64,000 nt of DNA from Cepaea nemoralis (taxonomy: Eukaryota > Mollusca > Gastropoda > Stylommatophora > Helicidae), in the NCBI GenBank assembly GCA_014155875.1, contig JACEFZ010028134.1:620001-684000 (forward strand), written 5' to 3'. Made by a program: the position numbers and the translations under genes. This document shows positions 21,160 to 34,300 of the stretch, piece after piece. Each line of letters begins with the position of its first letter. Position 1 is the first letter of the stretch. A model generated the notes under the pieces. It saw only the letters and a list, made by a program, of their open reading frames with translations, ran no database searches and was not told the origin of the DNA.

Positions 21160-22390
21160 TACCTGCGCTGAATCGAAGAACTAAAACGGTATGACAAAAT
21201 CAACGATACTGAGTTAACGGAGCCAAGTAAACAAATCCATGTGAATGAGGTGAGAAAACGACGCCGACGCTGGATAGTTCATGGAGCCAAGTAAACAAAT
21301 CCATGTGAATGAAGTGAGGAAACGACGCTAACGCTGGATAGTTCACGGAGCCAAGTAAACAAATTCATGCGAATGAGGTGAGAAAACGACGCCGACGCTG
21401 GATAGTTCACGGAGCCAAGTAAACAAATTCATGCGAATGAGGTGAGAAAACGACGCCGACGCTGGATAGTTCACGGAGCCAAGTAAACAAATCCATGTGA
21501 ATGAAGTGAGGAAACGACGCTAACGCTGGATAGTTCACGGAGCCAAGTAAACAAATCCATGTGAATGAGGTGAGGAAACGACGCTAACGCTGGATAGTTC
21601 ACGGAGCCAAGTAAACAAATCCATGTGAATGAGGTGAGAAAATGACGCTAACGCTGGATAGTTCACGGAGCCAAGTAAACAAATCCATGTGAATGAAGTG
21701 AGGAAACGACGCTAACGTTGAATAGTTCACGGAGCCAAGTAAACAAATCCATGTGAATGAAGTGAGGAAACGACGCTAACGCTGGATAGTTCACGGAGCC
21801 AAGTAAACAAATCCATGTGAATGAGGTGAGGAAACGACGCTAACGCTGGATAGTTCACGGAGCCAAGTAAACAAATCCATGTGAATGAGGTGAGGAAACG
21901 ACGCTAACGCTGGATAGTTCACGGAGCCAAGTAAACAAATCCACGTGAATGAGGTGAGGAAACGACGCTAACGCTGGATAGTTCACGGAGCCAAGTAAAC
22001 AAATCCACGTGAATGAGGTGAGGAAACGACGCTAACACTGGATAGTTCACGGAGCCAAGTAAACAAATCCATGTGAATGAGGTGAGGAAACGACGCTAAC
22101 GCTGGATAGTTCACGGAGCCAAGTAAACAAATCCTTGTGAATGAAGTGAGGAAAAGACGCTAACGCTGGATAGTTCACACATTGAGAACACTTGTTAATA
22201 GTATCACTAGAATTTCCTTCCCCTGGAACCACATGGTAGGAGAAATACAGGGAGATTTAAACAAACAAGAATTGAATTAGAAACAGAATTAGTAAAATGG
22301 GAGGACATGGATGGAGCTGAAGAAGACAGCAATGGATAGGAGAGTTGACCTTGGCGTGAGTTGGCCGAGGTCATATGCTCCATTGGTAGA
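21160..22390 (+). mobile_element. LINE ORF2 3' segment containing a minisatellite
   Basis: Sequence on both sides of the 64-bp array reads as one LINE tail. Before and within the first units it reads HVNEVRKRRRRWIVHG. After the array come a broken basic stretch and ELVKWEDMDGAEED. It ends in TCATATGCTCCATTGGTAG and a GAA tract. Confidence 0.65.
21219..22177. repeat. 64-bp minisatellite, about 15 copies
   Basis: Unit GGAGCCAAGTAAACAAATCC ATGTGAATGAGGTGAGGAAA CGACGCTAACGCTGGATAGT TCAC. Few substitutions separate the copies. Confidence 0.97.
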
Positions 22391-22399
22391 GAAGAAGAA

Positions 22400-22431
<32 letters not shown>

Positions 22432-22439
22432 AGAAGAAT
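22391..22439. repeat. (GAA)n microsatellite at a LINE 3' end
   Basis: GAA run with one GAG interruption, following directly on the LINE terminus. Confidence 0.95.
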
Positions 22440-23639
22440 AGTTGTCGATTGCTACCCACAGAAAATAAACTAAAAGAGCTTCTAGCCCACGTTTCATATG
22501 TATCTGTCTATTTTAATCATAAGCGCAATCAATGCACAGAAATCGATAGCCACCCGTAGGAGACAAAGGGAAAGAACTCCCACTTCACGCTAACTACCCC
22601 GCTTGGCCATCAAAGAGTTAAAGTTATTTCTAGCGGCCGGCCCGGACCGACCGCTCTATTTTTAGTCTGGTAACTTTCCATGCTCCGAGTTTAGGTTGAT
22701 ACCACCTCAAACCACTTCCGATTCTTGGTGTGAATGTAGCCATGGCCTTGTCGCCTTCTGATGCAGATCTTGGCGGCTAGCGAAACATCTCCAGCCTCTT
22801 GTGTGTCGTTGGAGTAGAACAACCTCGGGTAATTAACTTGACACGATAGCAGCGCAGTCATTGTCAGTGTAATTAGGATGTGTCGTCGTATTGATATTGG
22901 TTGTTGGTAGAAGTGTTCAGGCCTAAACAAGCGAGAAATGAGATCTTGGTCCTCGGTCCTGTTTGTTTTTGGTACTGATGTGTTGGGAACTACACGATGG
23001 TGTCGCGAGCACGCATGATATGCTTTTGTTTTGGCGTATGAAAATAAACTTGGAGTACTTTTGACAAAATAAAGGTGCAGTCATTGTGAACGTAAAGGAT
23101 AACATCTTTTGACGATGATAGAAATAATGTTCAAATGTAAATAAACTTAGAACTTTCAAGAAAACACACCAGAAGGGAAGGTGTGTTATGTTGTCAGTGT
23201 GGAGTGTCGGTTTGAGTTTGTTTTGTTCTGGGAAAGAACCGTCATCACAATCCAGCAATCTTTTATCCCTAGTATGTCGTCAGTGATTAACTGGCATGGT
23301 GCGGATTTGCCTTGTTTTCTCAAGTTAACACACACACCAGCCAGCAGACTGCACTTTATGTCTGCAAAATGTTGAGGGGTTTAACATTTAACAACAAAAG
23401 CCTCATTTGATTTTTTGATAAGATTAAATGACCATAATCCAAACAAAGGGTATGTCCTTGTCCCCATCCTATACTAAAAGAGTTATTCCCAGGGTGGATT
23501 CTTGAGAGATTATTCTTTTGTTTGCTTGAAATTGATTAATAAAAGTATCTCTTGTATAGATCTTGACTGATAATCCATTTATTTATTATAGATAGTGTAA
23601 TTCAGCTGAAATTTGTACGACAGACAACATTTACATTGA
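22440..23639. other. Unassigned sequence
   Basis: Two loosely related segments (GCGCAGTCATTGTCAGTGT at about 22852, GTGCAGTCATTGTGAACGT at about 23074) hint at a diverged duplication. No protein motif was recognised. Confidence 0.4.
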
Positions 23640-24068
23640 AGGCATAGACAGTAATGTAATGTAGAGAAGGTTGGTGGAGTACTATGAAAAAGTCCCAGGG
23701 AAATGACAAAAGGAATACTGTGACTTTGAACAGATAAAATTATAGACTGAAAACATCCTGGCAGTTATTACTGTCATTTGTCACTCACAAAACTGTCATC
23801 TACTACCAATAGTACCTTGTGGTGTAGGACAGTTATTACTGTCCTCTGTCACACACAAAAACTATGTCATGATTCTACAAGCTAAGGCCTACAGTTGTAA
23901 TGTAGGGAAGGTTGGTGGAGTACTATGAAAAGGTCCCAGGGAAATGACAAAAGGAATACTGTGACTTTGAACAAATAAAGTTTTAGACTAAAAAAACCCT
24001 GGTAATTATTACTGTCATTTGTTACTCACAAAAACTGTCATCTGCTGCCTATAGCACCTTGTTATGTT
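23640..24068. repeat. Diverged direct duplication of about 245 bp
   Basis: GAAGGTTGGTGGAGTACTAT through GTCATTTGT recurs at about 23665 and 23908. Each copy leads into the GGACAGTTATTACTGTCCTC motif that forms the following array. Confidence 0.88.
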
Positions 24069-24403
24069 GGACAGTTATTACTGTCCTCTGTCACACAAAA
24101 ACTATCATCTGCTGCCTGTAGCACCTTGCGGTGTAGGACAGTTATTACTGTCCTCTGTCACACAAAAACTATCATCTGCTGCCTATAGCACCTTGCGGTG
24201 TAGGACAGTTATTACTGTCCTCTGTCACACAAAAACTATCATCTGCTGCCTGTAGCACCTTGCGGTGTAGGACAGTTATTACTGTCCTCTGTCACACAAA
24301 AACTATCATCTGCTGCCTATAGCACCTTGCGATGTTGGACAGTTATTACTGTCCTCTGTCACACAAAAACTATCATCTGCTGCCTGTAGCACCTTGTGAT
24401 GTA
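24069..24403. repeat. 67-bp tandem repeat, 5 copies
   Basis: Unit GGACAGTTATTACTGTCCTC TGTCACACAAAAACTATCAT CTGCTGCCTGTAGCACCTTG CGGTGTA. GGACAGTTATTACTGTCC is a near-palindrome inside each unit. Confidence 0.95.
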
Positions 24404-24424
24404 AGACAATCATTACTTTATTTT

Positions 24425-24645
24425 ATTTTAGTTGCTTGTCCTTCACAGGACGTAGCAATCAACCACAGCATTTTGGCTGTTCGTGATTCCTGGGCAAGTT
24501 TTACATTCAGTAGTTTGCCATTGCTTTCTGAACGACCGGCACCTATACCTTTTTCAAAAAAACCAGCACCGTTCTGTTTCAAACCCGGGTATACGGGATT
24601 ACAAATCGCATTCGTAACCCCTTAGCCACGGAGACCGGTCAGTCA
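24425..24645 (-). mobile_element. SINE-C (tRNA-derived), minus copy
   Basis: Read on the minus strand: head GGCTAAGGGGTTACGAATGC, B box GGGTTTGAAAC, body CAGAAAGCAATGGCAAACTA, tail GTCCTGTGAAGGACAAGC. One of several copies. Confidence 0.85.
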
Positions 24646-24837
24646 TTACTACAGTTGGCAAATACTGAATTTAAGAATCAGCATCACTGCACTCAGAATG
24701 AAACCCCGCATGCTCCATTCCCTCCTCTTCAAAAGTCACTGAAGGTGCATTGCTACTCTTATGCTGATGTACGTGTATAGAATTGTCATATTTGTATGTG
24801 GCTGCACATAAACAAATAAATGTATATTGTCTAATTG

Positions 24838-25095
24838 GAGGTCAGCATGACTGAATGGATAACTGCTTGTTCTTAAACATCCGGTGTGCTGATGCTGTAG
24901 TAGGGGGTTCAACCCCTACACAGGTCAGTTGGACTAAAATGTTGACTTCTCGTTCTTGACTTGAAGATGTAAATTAAGTCAGAGTGGGTTCGCCAGATGG
25001 CAATGTGCACTGGTAGGGAAAGCTAATCCACACACAAAATTCAGTTCAGTGCTACCAGAAGTCACGTATATAGACTACGCTTGAGTTCAAAGGGA
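24838..25095 (+). mobile_element. SINE-B, plus copy
   Basis: Head GTCAGCATGACTGAATGGA with B-box GGGTTCAACCC; body GCTAATCCACACACAAA; ends GCTTGAGTTCAAAGGGAG. Confidence 0.85.
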
Positions 25096-25198
25096 GTAAA
25101 CATATTGACTAATTAGAACTTAAATTTTACAGCTTAGCAATGCTAGACAATGGAGTCTAGACAAGGTGCCTGTGATCAGAAGTGCTGCAAATTGAAAG

Positions 25199-25357
25199 AT
25201 GGCGTGTGAGCCTGCAGCCAACTGGGAGCCCATGGTGCAGTCAGCAAACAACATGGAGCACCAGAATCTGGACATCATCACATCTGCTTTATTTGGGGAT
25301 AGTGGTGTCATGCTGAGCGCTGTGGCTTCACTCCTGACAAGGCATCATTGTCACAAG
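25199..25357 (+). CDS. ZNF410: ZNF410 exon 1 (coding part)
   Basis: ATGGCGTGTGAG start with an in-frame TGA at 25193-25195 just upstream. It encodes 53 residues (MACEPAANWEPMVQSANNME to LLTRHHCHK). Donor AAG|GTAGGT, phase 0. A TTTTACAG at 25125-25132 could be the acceptor of this exon if a leader exon exists upstream. Confidence 0.75.
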
Positions 25358-28300
25358 GTAGGTCTGTTAGAAATCAATGCCTAAGGACGTCTTTACTCTA
25401 CTACTTCCTGTGTTAAGTCATGCAAGCCCTGAACATTGCTTGCTTCTATCTGTGGCGAAGGGGTTATGAATGCAATTCATAATCCTGCATACTGTGTTGA
25501 AGCACCATTGCAGGCAGTTTGGCAGCAGACTGACTAGCGTTGGTTTCCATACAATGGTATGTGTGCCGGCCGTTCAGAAAGTAATGGCAAACTCATCATC
25601 ATCATCATGTGCCCTGCCGGCTGGCGTAGACGTTCATGGCTCTTCACAGATCTCGGTCTTTGGTGTTCTGGATCAACTCTGCTGATGATATTCCTCCACG
25701 CCACCGTCTCAATCTGTCCAGCATCATTTCTTTTGATCTGCCTCTCTTCCCCTCAATCTTTCCAGTTGTCACGATGTTCCCCAATGCCTCTCTTCTCATC
25801 ACATGACCAAAGAAAGCTGTTTGTCTCTTTCTTATTGTTGTATATAGTGTTCTAGTTTCATTAGTCTCTTTCAGGTAATCATTGTTAGTTACTCTGGCAG
25901 TCCAAGGAATTTGTAACATTCGTCTTAAAAACCACATCTCTGTTGCTTCTAAGTTCTTCCTAATTTGTTCGTTTACATTCCAAGATTCGCTGCCATACAG
26001 CAAAACTGATTCTTTATAACATTTTAGCACTTTCTTTCTTACATTCATTGATAGTGACTTATGGCAAACTACTGAACGTAAATGTGCCCAGGAATCACAA
26101 ATAGCCAAAACATGCTGGAGTCGACTGCAACGTCCTGATTATCTGTGTGATGTTGGTGTAGAGACTTCTCACAACCTGGTAGCTAAGTACCATCTCTGTG
26201 TTAACTGGTGCACTCTTTCTTACTAGATACCCAGAAACCAGTGGGGCATGCAAGACTAGTACTGTAACTTCACATCTACATAGAGGCATATTAGGCTGTA
26301 ACCATGTCATAATTCAGCACAGCACATGCAGACTGGGGGGAATACACCTCGTCATCATTCAGCACAGCACATGCAAACTGGGGGGAATAGACCTCATCAT
26401 CATTCAGCACAGCACATGCAGACTGGGGGGAATAGACCTCGTCATCATTCAGCACAGCACATGCAGACTGGTGGGGAATAGACCACGTCATCAATCAGCA
26501 CAGCACTTGCAGACTGCTGGGGAATAGACCACGTCATCATTCAGCACAGCACATGCAGACTGGTGGGGAATAGACCACGTCATCATTCAGCACAGCCCAT
26601 GCAGACTGGTGGGGAATAGACCACGTCATCATTCAGCACAGCACATGCAGACTGCTGGGGAATAGACCACGTCATCATTCAGCACAGCACATGCAGACTG
26701 GGGGGAATAGACCTCGTCATCATTCAGCACAGCACATGCAGACTGGGGGGAATAGACCTCGTCATCATTCAGCACAGCACATGCAGACTGGGGGGAATAG
26801 ACCTCGTCATCATTCAGCACAGCACATGCAGACTGGTGGGGAATAGACCACGTCATCATTCAGCACAGCACATGCAGACTGCTGGGGAATAGACCACGTC
26901 ATCATTCAGCACAGCACATGCAGACTGGTGGGGAATAGACCACGTCATCATTCAGCACAGCACATGCAGACTGGTGGGGAATAGACCACGTCATCATTCA
27001 GCACAGCACATGCAGACTGGGGGGAATAGACCTCGTCATTCAGCACAGCACATGCAGACTGGTGGGGAATAGACCACGTCATCATTCAGCACAGCACATG
27101 CAGACTGGGGGGAATAGACCTCGTCATTCAGCACAGCACATGCAGACTGGTGGGGAATAGACCACGTCATCATTCAGCACAGCACATGCAGACTGCTGGG
27201 GAATAGACCACGTCATCATTCAGCACAGCACATGCAGACTGCTGGGGAATAGACCACGTCATCATTCAGCACAGCACATGCAGACTGGTGGGGAATAGAC
27301 CACGTCATCATTCAGCACAGCACATGCAGACTGGTGGGGAATAGACCACGTCATCATTCAGCACAGCACATGCAGACTGGTGGGGAATAGACCACGTCAT
27401 CATTCAGCACAGCACATGCAGACTGGTGGGGAATAGACCACGTCATCATTAAGCACAGCACATGCAGACTGCTGGGGAATAGACCACGTCATCATTCAGC
27501 ACAGCACATGCAGACTGGTGGGGAATAGACCACGTCATCATTCAGCACAGCACATGCAGACTGGTGGGGAATAGACCACGTCATCATTCAGCACAGCACA
27601 TGCAGACTGCTGGGGAATAGACCTCGTCATCTTTCAGCACAGCACATGCAGACTGCTGGGGAATAGACCTCGTCATCATTCAGCACAGCACATGCAGACT
27701 GGTGGGGAATAGACCACGTCATCTTTCAGCACAGCACATGCAGACTGCTGGGGAATAGACCTCGTCATCATTCAGCACAGCACACGCAGACTGCTGGGGA
27801 ATAGATCTAAGTTAGTGACTCCTTTCTAGGTTTTTGGTATTTCATTGTCAACAATCTCCAACCTAATGCCCTGGGGAACACCACTCTATTAAAAGAAAAA
27901 TTGCACTCCATTAAAAGAAAAATTTTCCCTGGTTTATATTTTAAGTTTTCTATCATATGTAGCAGTTGCTCGTATCCAGCAACAAAGGGCAAAGCTAATG
28001 TTTTATTGAAAAAAGGCTCAGATCAAAATACCTGGGGTTTGGGGTAAAAATGTTAAATAGGGTAATATTACAGTTAGGTAATAACATTAGCAGAGAGAAG
28101 CATACACAGGCAGGTACATGAGCTTACAGTTAGCAAGGTTTCAGTGATTACAGTCAAGGGTGTAAATATAAGCATCATCATGCTTCACCTCAATTACTTT
28201 CACAGGGAAATGGTTCAAGACTGAAGATGGGGAAATGGCTAAAAAATGATGGTTGAGCATTGACTTTGTCAGTCAGGCACTTTGTTAATGATAGTAGGTG

Positions 28301-31300
28301 TAAAAATGTTCAGTCTACGCAAGGATGCATGGATACTGCAGCCATAACACCTTAATTGGCAAACAAACAATAAGACTTGTTGTAAAAATGTTCAGTCTAC
28401 GCAAGGATGCATGGATACTGCAGCCATAACACCTTAATTGGCAAACAAACAATAAGACTTGTTGTAAAAATGTTCAGTCTACGCAAGGATGCATGGATAC
28501 TGCAGCCATAACACCTTCATTGGCAAACAAACAATAAGACTTGTTGTAAAAATGTTCAGTCTACGCAAGGATGCATGGATACTGCAGCCATAACACCTTC
28601 ATTGGCAAACAAACAATAAGACTTGTTGTAAAAATGTTAACAAATAAATTTATTTTTTGTTTACTTTTATATTTTAACCATGGTTATCATTTTTGCAGTA
28701 GATGTACTTCAAGTATAGTCAAGTTGACTTAATGCAGTTGTTGCTATGTTTTCATTTGAACTTGTTTTCTGAAGGAACATGATGCCTCACTGACATTACC
28801 CCAGCTGAACCTCACCAACACACCAAGCAAGGACTCAGTTTTGGCAAATGTCATCCTCGGCACAGCACACACCAAGTCTGCAGTATCTAAAGCAGTAACA
28901 CCACATGTTACAGAGGTAATTTGTCTTCTTTTGCCTGTCATCTCCCAGTGCATGATAAGGCAGACATGGTCAGGGCCCTTTGTGATCACGTGTATAGTGC
29001 AGAAGAACAGATAGATCATCATGGCATGGAGGGATTGGTCCTGCAGAGAGTGACCAGAGGATCTGGCAGACACTCAGGACTCCTAGGAAAGGCCAGACAG
29101 ACATAATCAGACTACTACTAGTATCATTAGTTATGGGACTCTTTGCTGGCTGTTGCAGATGATGGAGCAAGTATGGGAATGTCCCGAGTGATATGAAGTT
29201 GGTTCTTGACTCAACTCTCCAGTGGAGCTTCAGCCCTCAATCAATTCACACGTAACCCTTCGTAGACTTGTTCATGATTGGTTGGACTTTGCAGATGTAG
29301 TTTTGTGTACTGCAAGGTAGTCAGTCTCACGCTAACCCTCAAGCTGCCACAATTGATGATAAGTGAATGAAAGAATCTCCAAGGCCAGCGCGGCCTTTGG
29401 CAGACTACAAAAATGTATGGGACAGAAATGTAATAAGCCTGCAAACAAAGCTGAAACTCTACAAAGCAGTTGTATTACCACACTGCTATATGCTTGTGAA
29501 GCATGGACTGTTTATCAGCGACATGCTAGGAAATTAAACCACTTCCACACAGTCTGCCTTAGGAAGTTACTGAAGATTAAATGGCAAGACAAGATCCCAG
29601 ACACTGAAGTCCTAGAAAGAGCGTCCATGCCCAATATCCATACTCTACTAATGAAGAATCAGATTCGCTGGGCTGGTCACTTGACTCGCATGCCAGATCA
29701 CAGGCTCCCTAAACAAATGTTTTACAGTGAGCTGCGTTGTGGTAAACGCTCCCAAGGCAGCCAGAGGAAACGCTTTAAAGACACACTGAAAATCTCACTG
29801 AATGCTTTTGGAATTCATCATGACACCTGGGAGACTGCAGCCAGAGTCCGAAATTCATGGCATGCATCATTACGAAAGGGTGCAGTCACTTGTGAGGCAA
29901 CTAGGACTGCAAGAGCTGTGAAGAAAAGACAGAACAGAAAAACCACTGCAGGAAATCTTCCTCCAGAAACGTCAAGCATTCTTTGTCCACATTGTCAAAG
30001 AACATTTCGAGCCAAAATAGGCCTTATCAGCCATCTTAGAACCCACGGCTCCATACTTTCAACCCCACTGGATGAAATGAATGGTCATCATCATTCTTGA
30101 TGGACAAACAACAACCCTTCTTAGATGCTTCTCGCATCATGCATGGTAGGTTACAGTTTGACCATGCTCTGCTTGACTTATGGGTCCCGGTGATAAATAA
30201 ATGGGCGCTGTCGAGGTAATGCAATATGGTAATTATTGTTAACTAAAAAGATGTTGACATTCCTGCCAGAGACAATATTGCAGATACAGACAAATTTCAA
30301 GCAAACTAAAGAAGAAGCAGAAAATTATTATTAGAAATTCTTTATGTGGCTAGAGTATCTTAATTGTCTAATCTTGATGTCATTCGTGTTTTTCTTTCTA
30401 AACCAGATTTTTATACTTCTCTGTTTTCCGTGATAATATAGAATGTTATACTGCATTTACATTAGTTGCTGTTTGTAAGCAATTCTTTGTTTCTAAAATT
30501 GTTTTGGTAGGAACAGTTTGTATAAGTTCCTTGAGGTAGATTGTATGGAAGTTTGGATAAACTTGATTATTGCTGGAAATAACTAGCAACATAATATAAT
30601 TTTATATTGAAACCCTTTCAGAATTTAATCCCAAGCTTTGAACAAGTTCATGCTTTGGCCACAGCAAATTTAGTAGCTTCAACCCAGCGAGACATTGCTA
30701 AACAGTTAGCTGAAGCTAGCAGTCCATCTCAAGCTGGCTGTGAGTCCAAACCACCAAAGCAGAATGGCAGAAAAGAGTCAAATCAAGAACAGAAAGACAC
30801 CTTGAAGAAATCCAAGCCAGAAAATCAAAGTAAGTATAGATTTTACATTTGTATTAATCTATCCAGAGCTTTAGCAGTGTAGTCATTACCAGCGTTGGAT
30901 GACCAGCCCAGGTGACTGCTGGAGTTCAAGCATCTGCAACGGCTGGATTAATTCCTAACACATTGAGTGTCATAAACTAGGTTTTGGAGATTTGTATGGA
31001 AAAGAAACGTGATAAAGATTGCAGTTGGTATTCTCACCTCAAAATGCTATGGTCTGGTTTTGTAATCTTCCACATCACATCTGCTTTGGACGGGTATATG
31101 TGATCTTCCATATCATGACCCAGTGATGGTATCTATTATAAACTAGTTTTTGTATTTCAACTTTTCATGTCCCAGTGGTATTATCTGCCATGTGGTTCTT
31201 CTTTTGCTTCTGCTTTTCATCTCCCTGTGGAGCATGGAATCTTAACACACTGAGCGATGTCAATAAGGGAATTGTACAATCCTAAATGTAATAACACGAC

Positions 31301-34300
31301 TTAAAAACAACAAGGCAACTGGGGCTGATGGAATTGCTGCTGAATTTATAAAGGCAGGAGGCCATGTATTACATCTAAAGCTATAAATAAATGTCTCAAA
31401 GGTGTCAATGCACGATAGGAGAAAAACGGCCGGGAGTCATGACCCGGACGGGTCCGACCCCTGAGTGTTAGGAGGGTAAAGGGGCCAAAACATTCTGGGG
31501 GAGAGAGGGGTACCCCTTCTGATGATCAGGTCTCCTGTTGTGCTTGCTCCATGGCAAAGTTTTTGCCATTCCTAACCAACTGACATCAAATCCCTTGCAG
31601 ATTTGTTCAGGATTGGTTGGATTCTACAGCTCAGCTTGTCTATGAGATGAGGTAGCTGGTCTCACACCCCCCCTCTTTAGTCACTTGTGATGACATGCAT
31701 GGTGGGTTACAGTGTTGCTATTCTTGGCTTCCATTATGGACCGCATTAACATTTGGGCAACCCATGGGATGGCTGTTTGTTAGTCTTATGTTGTTGGTGT
31801 TGTACAATTATTTAGTTAGATCTGTTGTTTCAATTATTTGTTTTTCAGAAAAGGTTGACAAGAAAAGGGCGTGTTCCTCAAAGTTAGCAGTGGAGCAGTT
31901 GGCTACAACAGTTGTTGACGGCAAGTCTTCAGGTTTTTCTGAACCCAAAGCTCTAGTCTGCTCCTATGAGGGTTGTGGTCGGAAGTTTGCATGGCTGAAT
32001 CATCTGAAGTACCATGAACTCACTCATACGTAAGAACATATACTTGCAGTTATAAAATTAGTAACTTTTCCCTATACATTGTGTGTTTTTGAGGTGCAAA
32101 TAATGAACTGCACAATCCTGTAGACTTTATGCTTTCTTCTTCATTTGTCTTGATATATTTGTTTTGGACATAACTTTGTTGTGCCTGTTTATATTAGAAC
32201 TGTGGTATTTGTACCTTTTGGATAATGCATAAGAAACTTGTTGACTTACTTAGCGTTCCGGTTTGTTTCACAGAGCATTCCACAGCCTAAAGATTGTGAT
32301 GTCGTTTTCACCCTTCCATTTAAAAATGTGGTCCAAACAGGCCTGTCCAAAATGGCATACAAGCTGATCTGCCCTCAAAGGATTCAGGGCAGACCATGGA
32401 CATTCCTCACCATCCAAAGTCTTCCATAAATGCAGATCTGACACATGATGCTCTGATACTGGGCTCACCCAAGGAATTGTCATATCCTGCCTTAGATTAG
32501 TTTCCATATATTGAGCCTCCCATTGATCATGTGTATATATATATATATATATGTCTTGATATGGCTGATATGCCTAAAGCGTGGTTGTGGTTGCATGAGG
32601 ATTTGATGCCTGCATTCTCTACTGACGGAGAGACTGGCCATCTAAGTCCTTAGTGCATTCAGGCTTGCAAAATGTGATGATTATAGCACATTACAGATTC
32701 AGGCTGGTAAAATGTGATGACTCTAGCACATTACAGACCCATGGCAGGAAATTGCTTTAGGAAAAATGACAATAACAGAATGAATTGGGCTACACACAGT
32801 AGATTACTGACTTTATTTGTTTGGGTATGTTCCGTTGTTTTATTATGGTGTGTTATTACTACTTCCTATTGTCTTTTTTCTATTACAGCAATAACCGGCA
32901 ATTTAAGTGCCCAGAGGATTCGTGTGGTAAAACGTTTTTCACTGCCCAGCGCCTCAGCGTCCACCAGCGAACTCATACGGGGGAGAAGCCGTTCAGATGC
33001 CTCCACCAGGACTGTGGTAAAACATTTACCACCGCTGGTAATCTGAAGAACCACGAACGCATTCACACCGGTAAATATCTAGTTGTTTGTTTTGTGTGTG
33101 TGTGTGTATTGCTCTGGGTTGCTGCAATTTGAATTATTCCTCTGTTTAAAACATCCTTGAATGAAAAAATTATAGCAAAAATAATCTTATTCCTCTTCTC
33201 CCACTGATCTTCCCATTTTTAATGATGTTTTGCAACACCTCTTTTCTCATTGCATCATCAAGGAATATTTTGTCTCTCTCTTATAGTTGTATGTTGTACT
33301 TTCATTAGCCTCTTTCAGGCAATCTTTGTTAGTTACCCTGGCAATCTAAGGTATTCACATCCTTCGCCTCGGGAACATCTCTGTTGCTTCCAAGCTGTTG
33401 ATAATTTGTTTATTCACATTTCATGATTCACTGCCATACAACAAAACAGGTTCTACATAACATTTCAGCATTCTCTTGCTGATATTCGATTGGTAGGGAC
33501 TTATTGCATAAAATACTTCTTATATTCTGATATGCAGCTTTAGCTTGACTTATTCTGCTCTTAATCTGTATCACATATCTTCCATCTGATGTTGTGATTC
33601 TCCCTAGGTATTTAAATTTATCAACTTGGTTAAGCATTTTGCCTTCTATTATTATATCATATTTGGGTGTTATCTTTTTCTTTGATATAATCATTGTTTC
33701 TGTTTTCTTTATATTCAAGGAAAGTCTTTTCTTGCGCTCTCTATTACTACATTTCTGAGTTTATTAAATATGGATCCGGACAATATATGAGCTTGTGTAC
33801 ATATTGATTTATTAATATAAATTTAGTGAAGAGTGCTATTTTGTTTTAGTATATTTTGACAAGCCTGCTGTTGGGTTTATATCAGTAAAATTACTTGCCA
33901 ACACAGTCCCCGCTGCAGACCTGCAGTCCACAAATATTTACAAACCATTAATCCAACCACAAAAGGTAGATAGCTTAGGCTCTTCTTTCAAACCACCATG
34001 TGTTATATAGCATAATATAGCACTGTTTTTATGGTAGAAATGTAACTTTTGAGTTTGTGTGTGCTTATAGGTTTACATTGTTTTGGTGTTTTCTCAAGGG
34101 GAAACTACCACATGAATCCCAAGACACTCATCATGACAGCCGTTAAAGAAATACATAGAGGCTCCCAGGCCAGGCAGATTATCTGGGCTTAAGCAATATT
34201 CAAAGCATCAGTAAACAAATAACAGTAACAATGTTGAGAACAAGGATCTTTCTTGTGACAAGATACATGGGTTAATCACAGACCAAATTGTAGTTACTAA

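Noticed and set aside
21219..22177. Regular 64-bp array considered as a CRISPR
   Set aside because: There are no unique spacers; the whole unit repeats. The genome is eukaryotic. The same applies to the arrays at 26305-27808 and 55540-56140.
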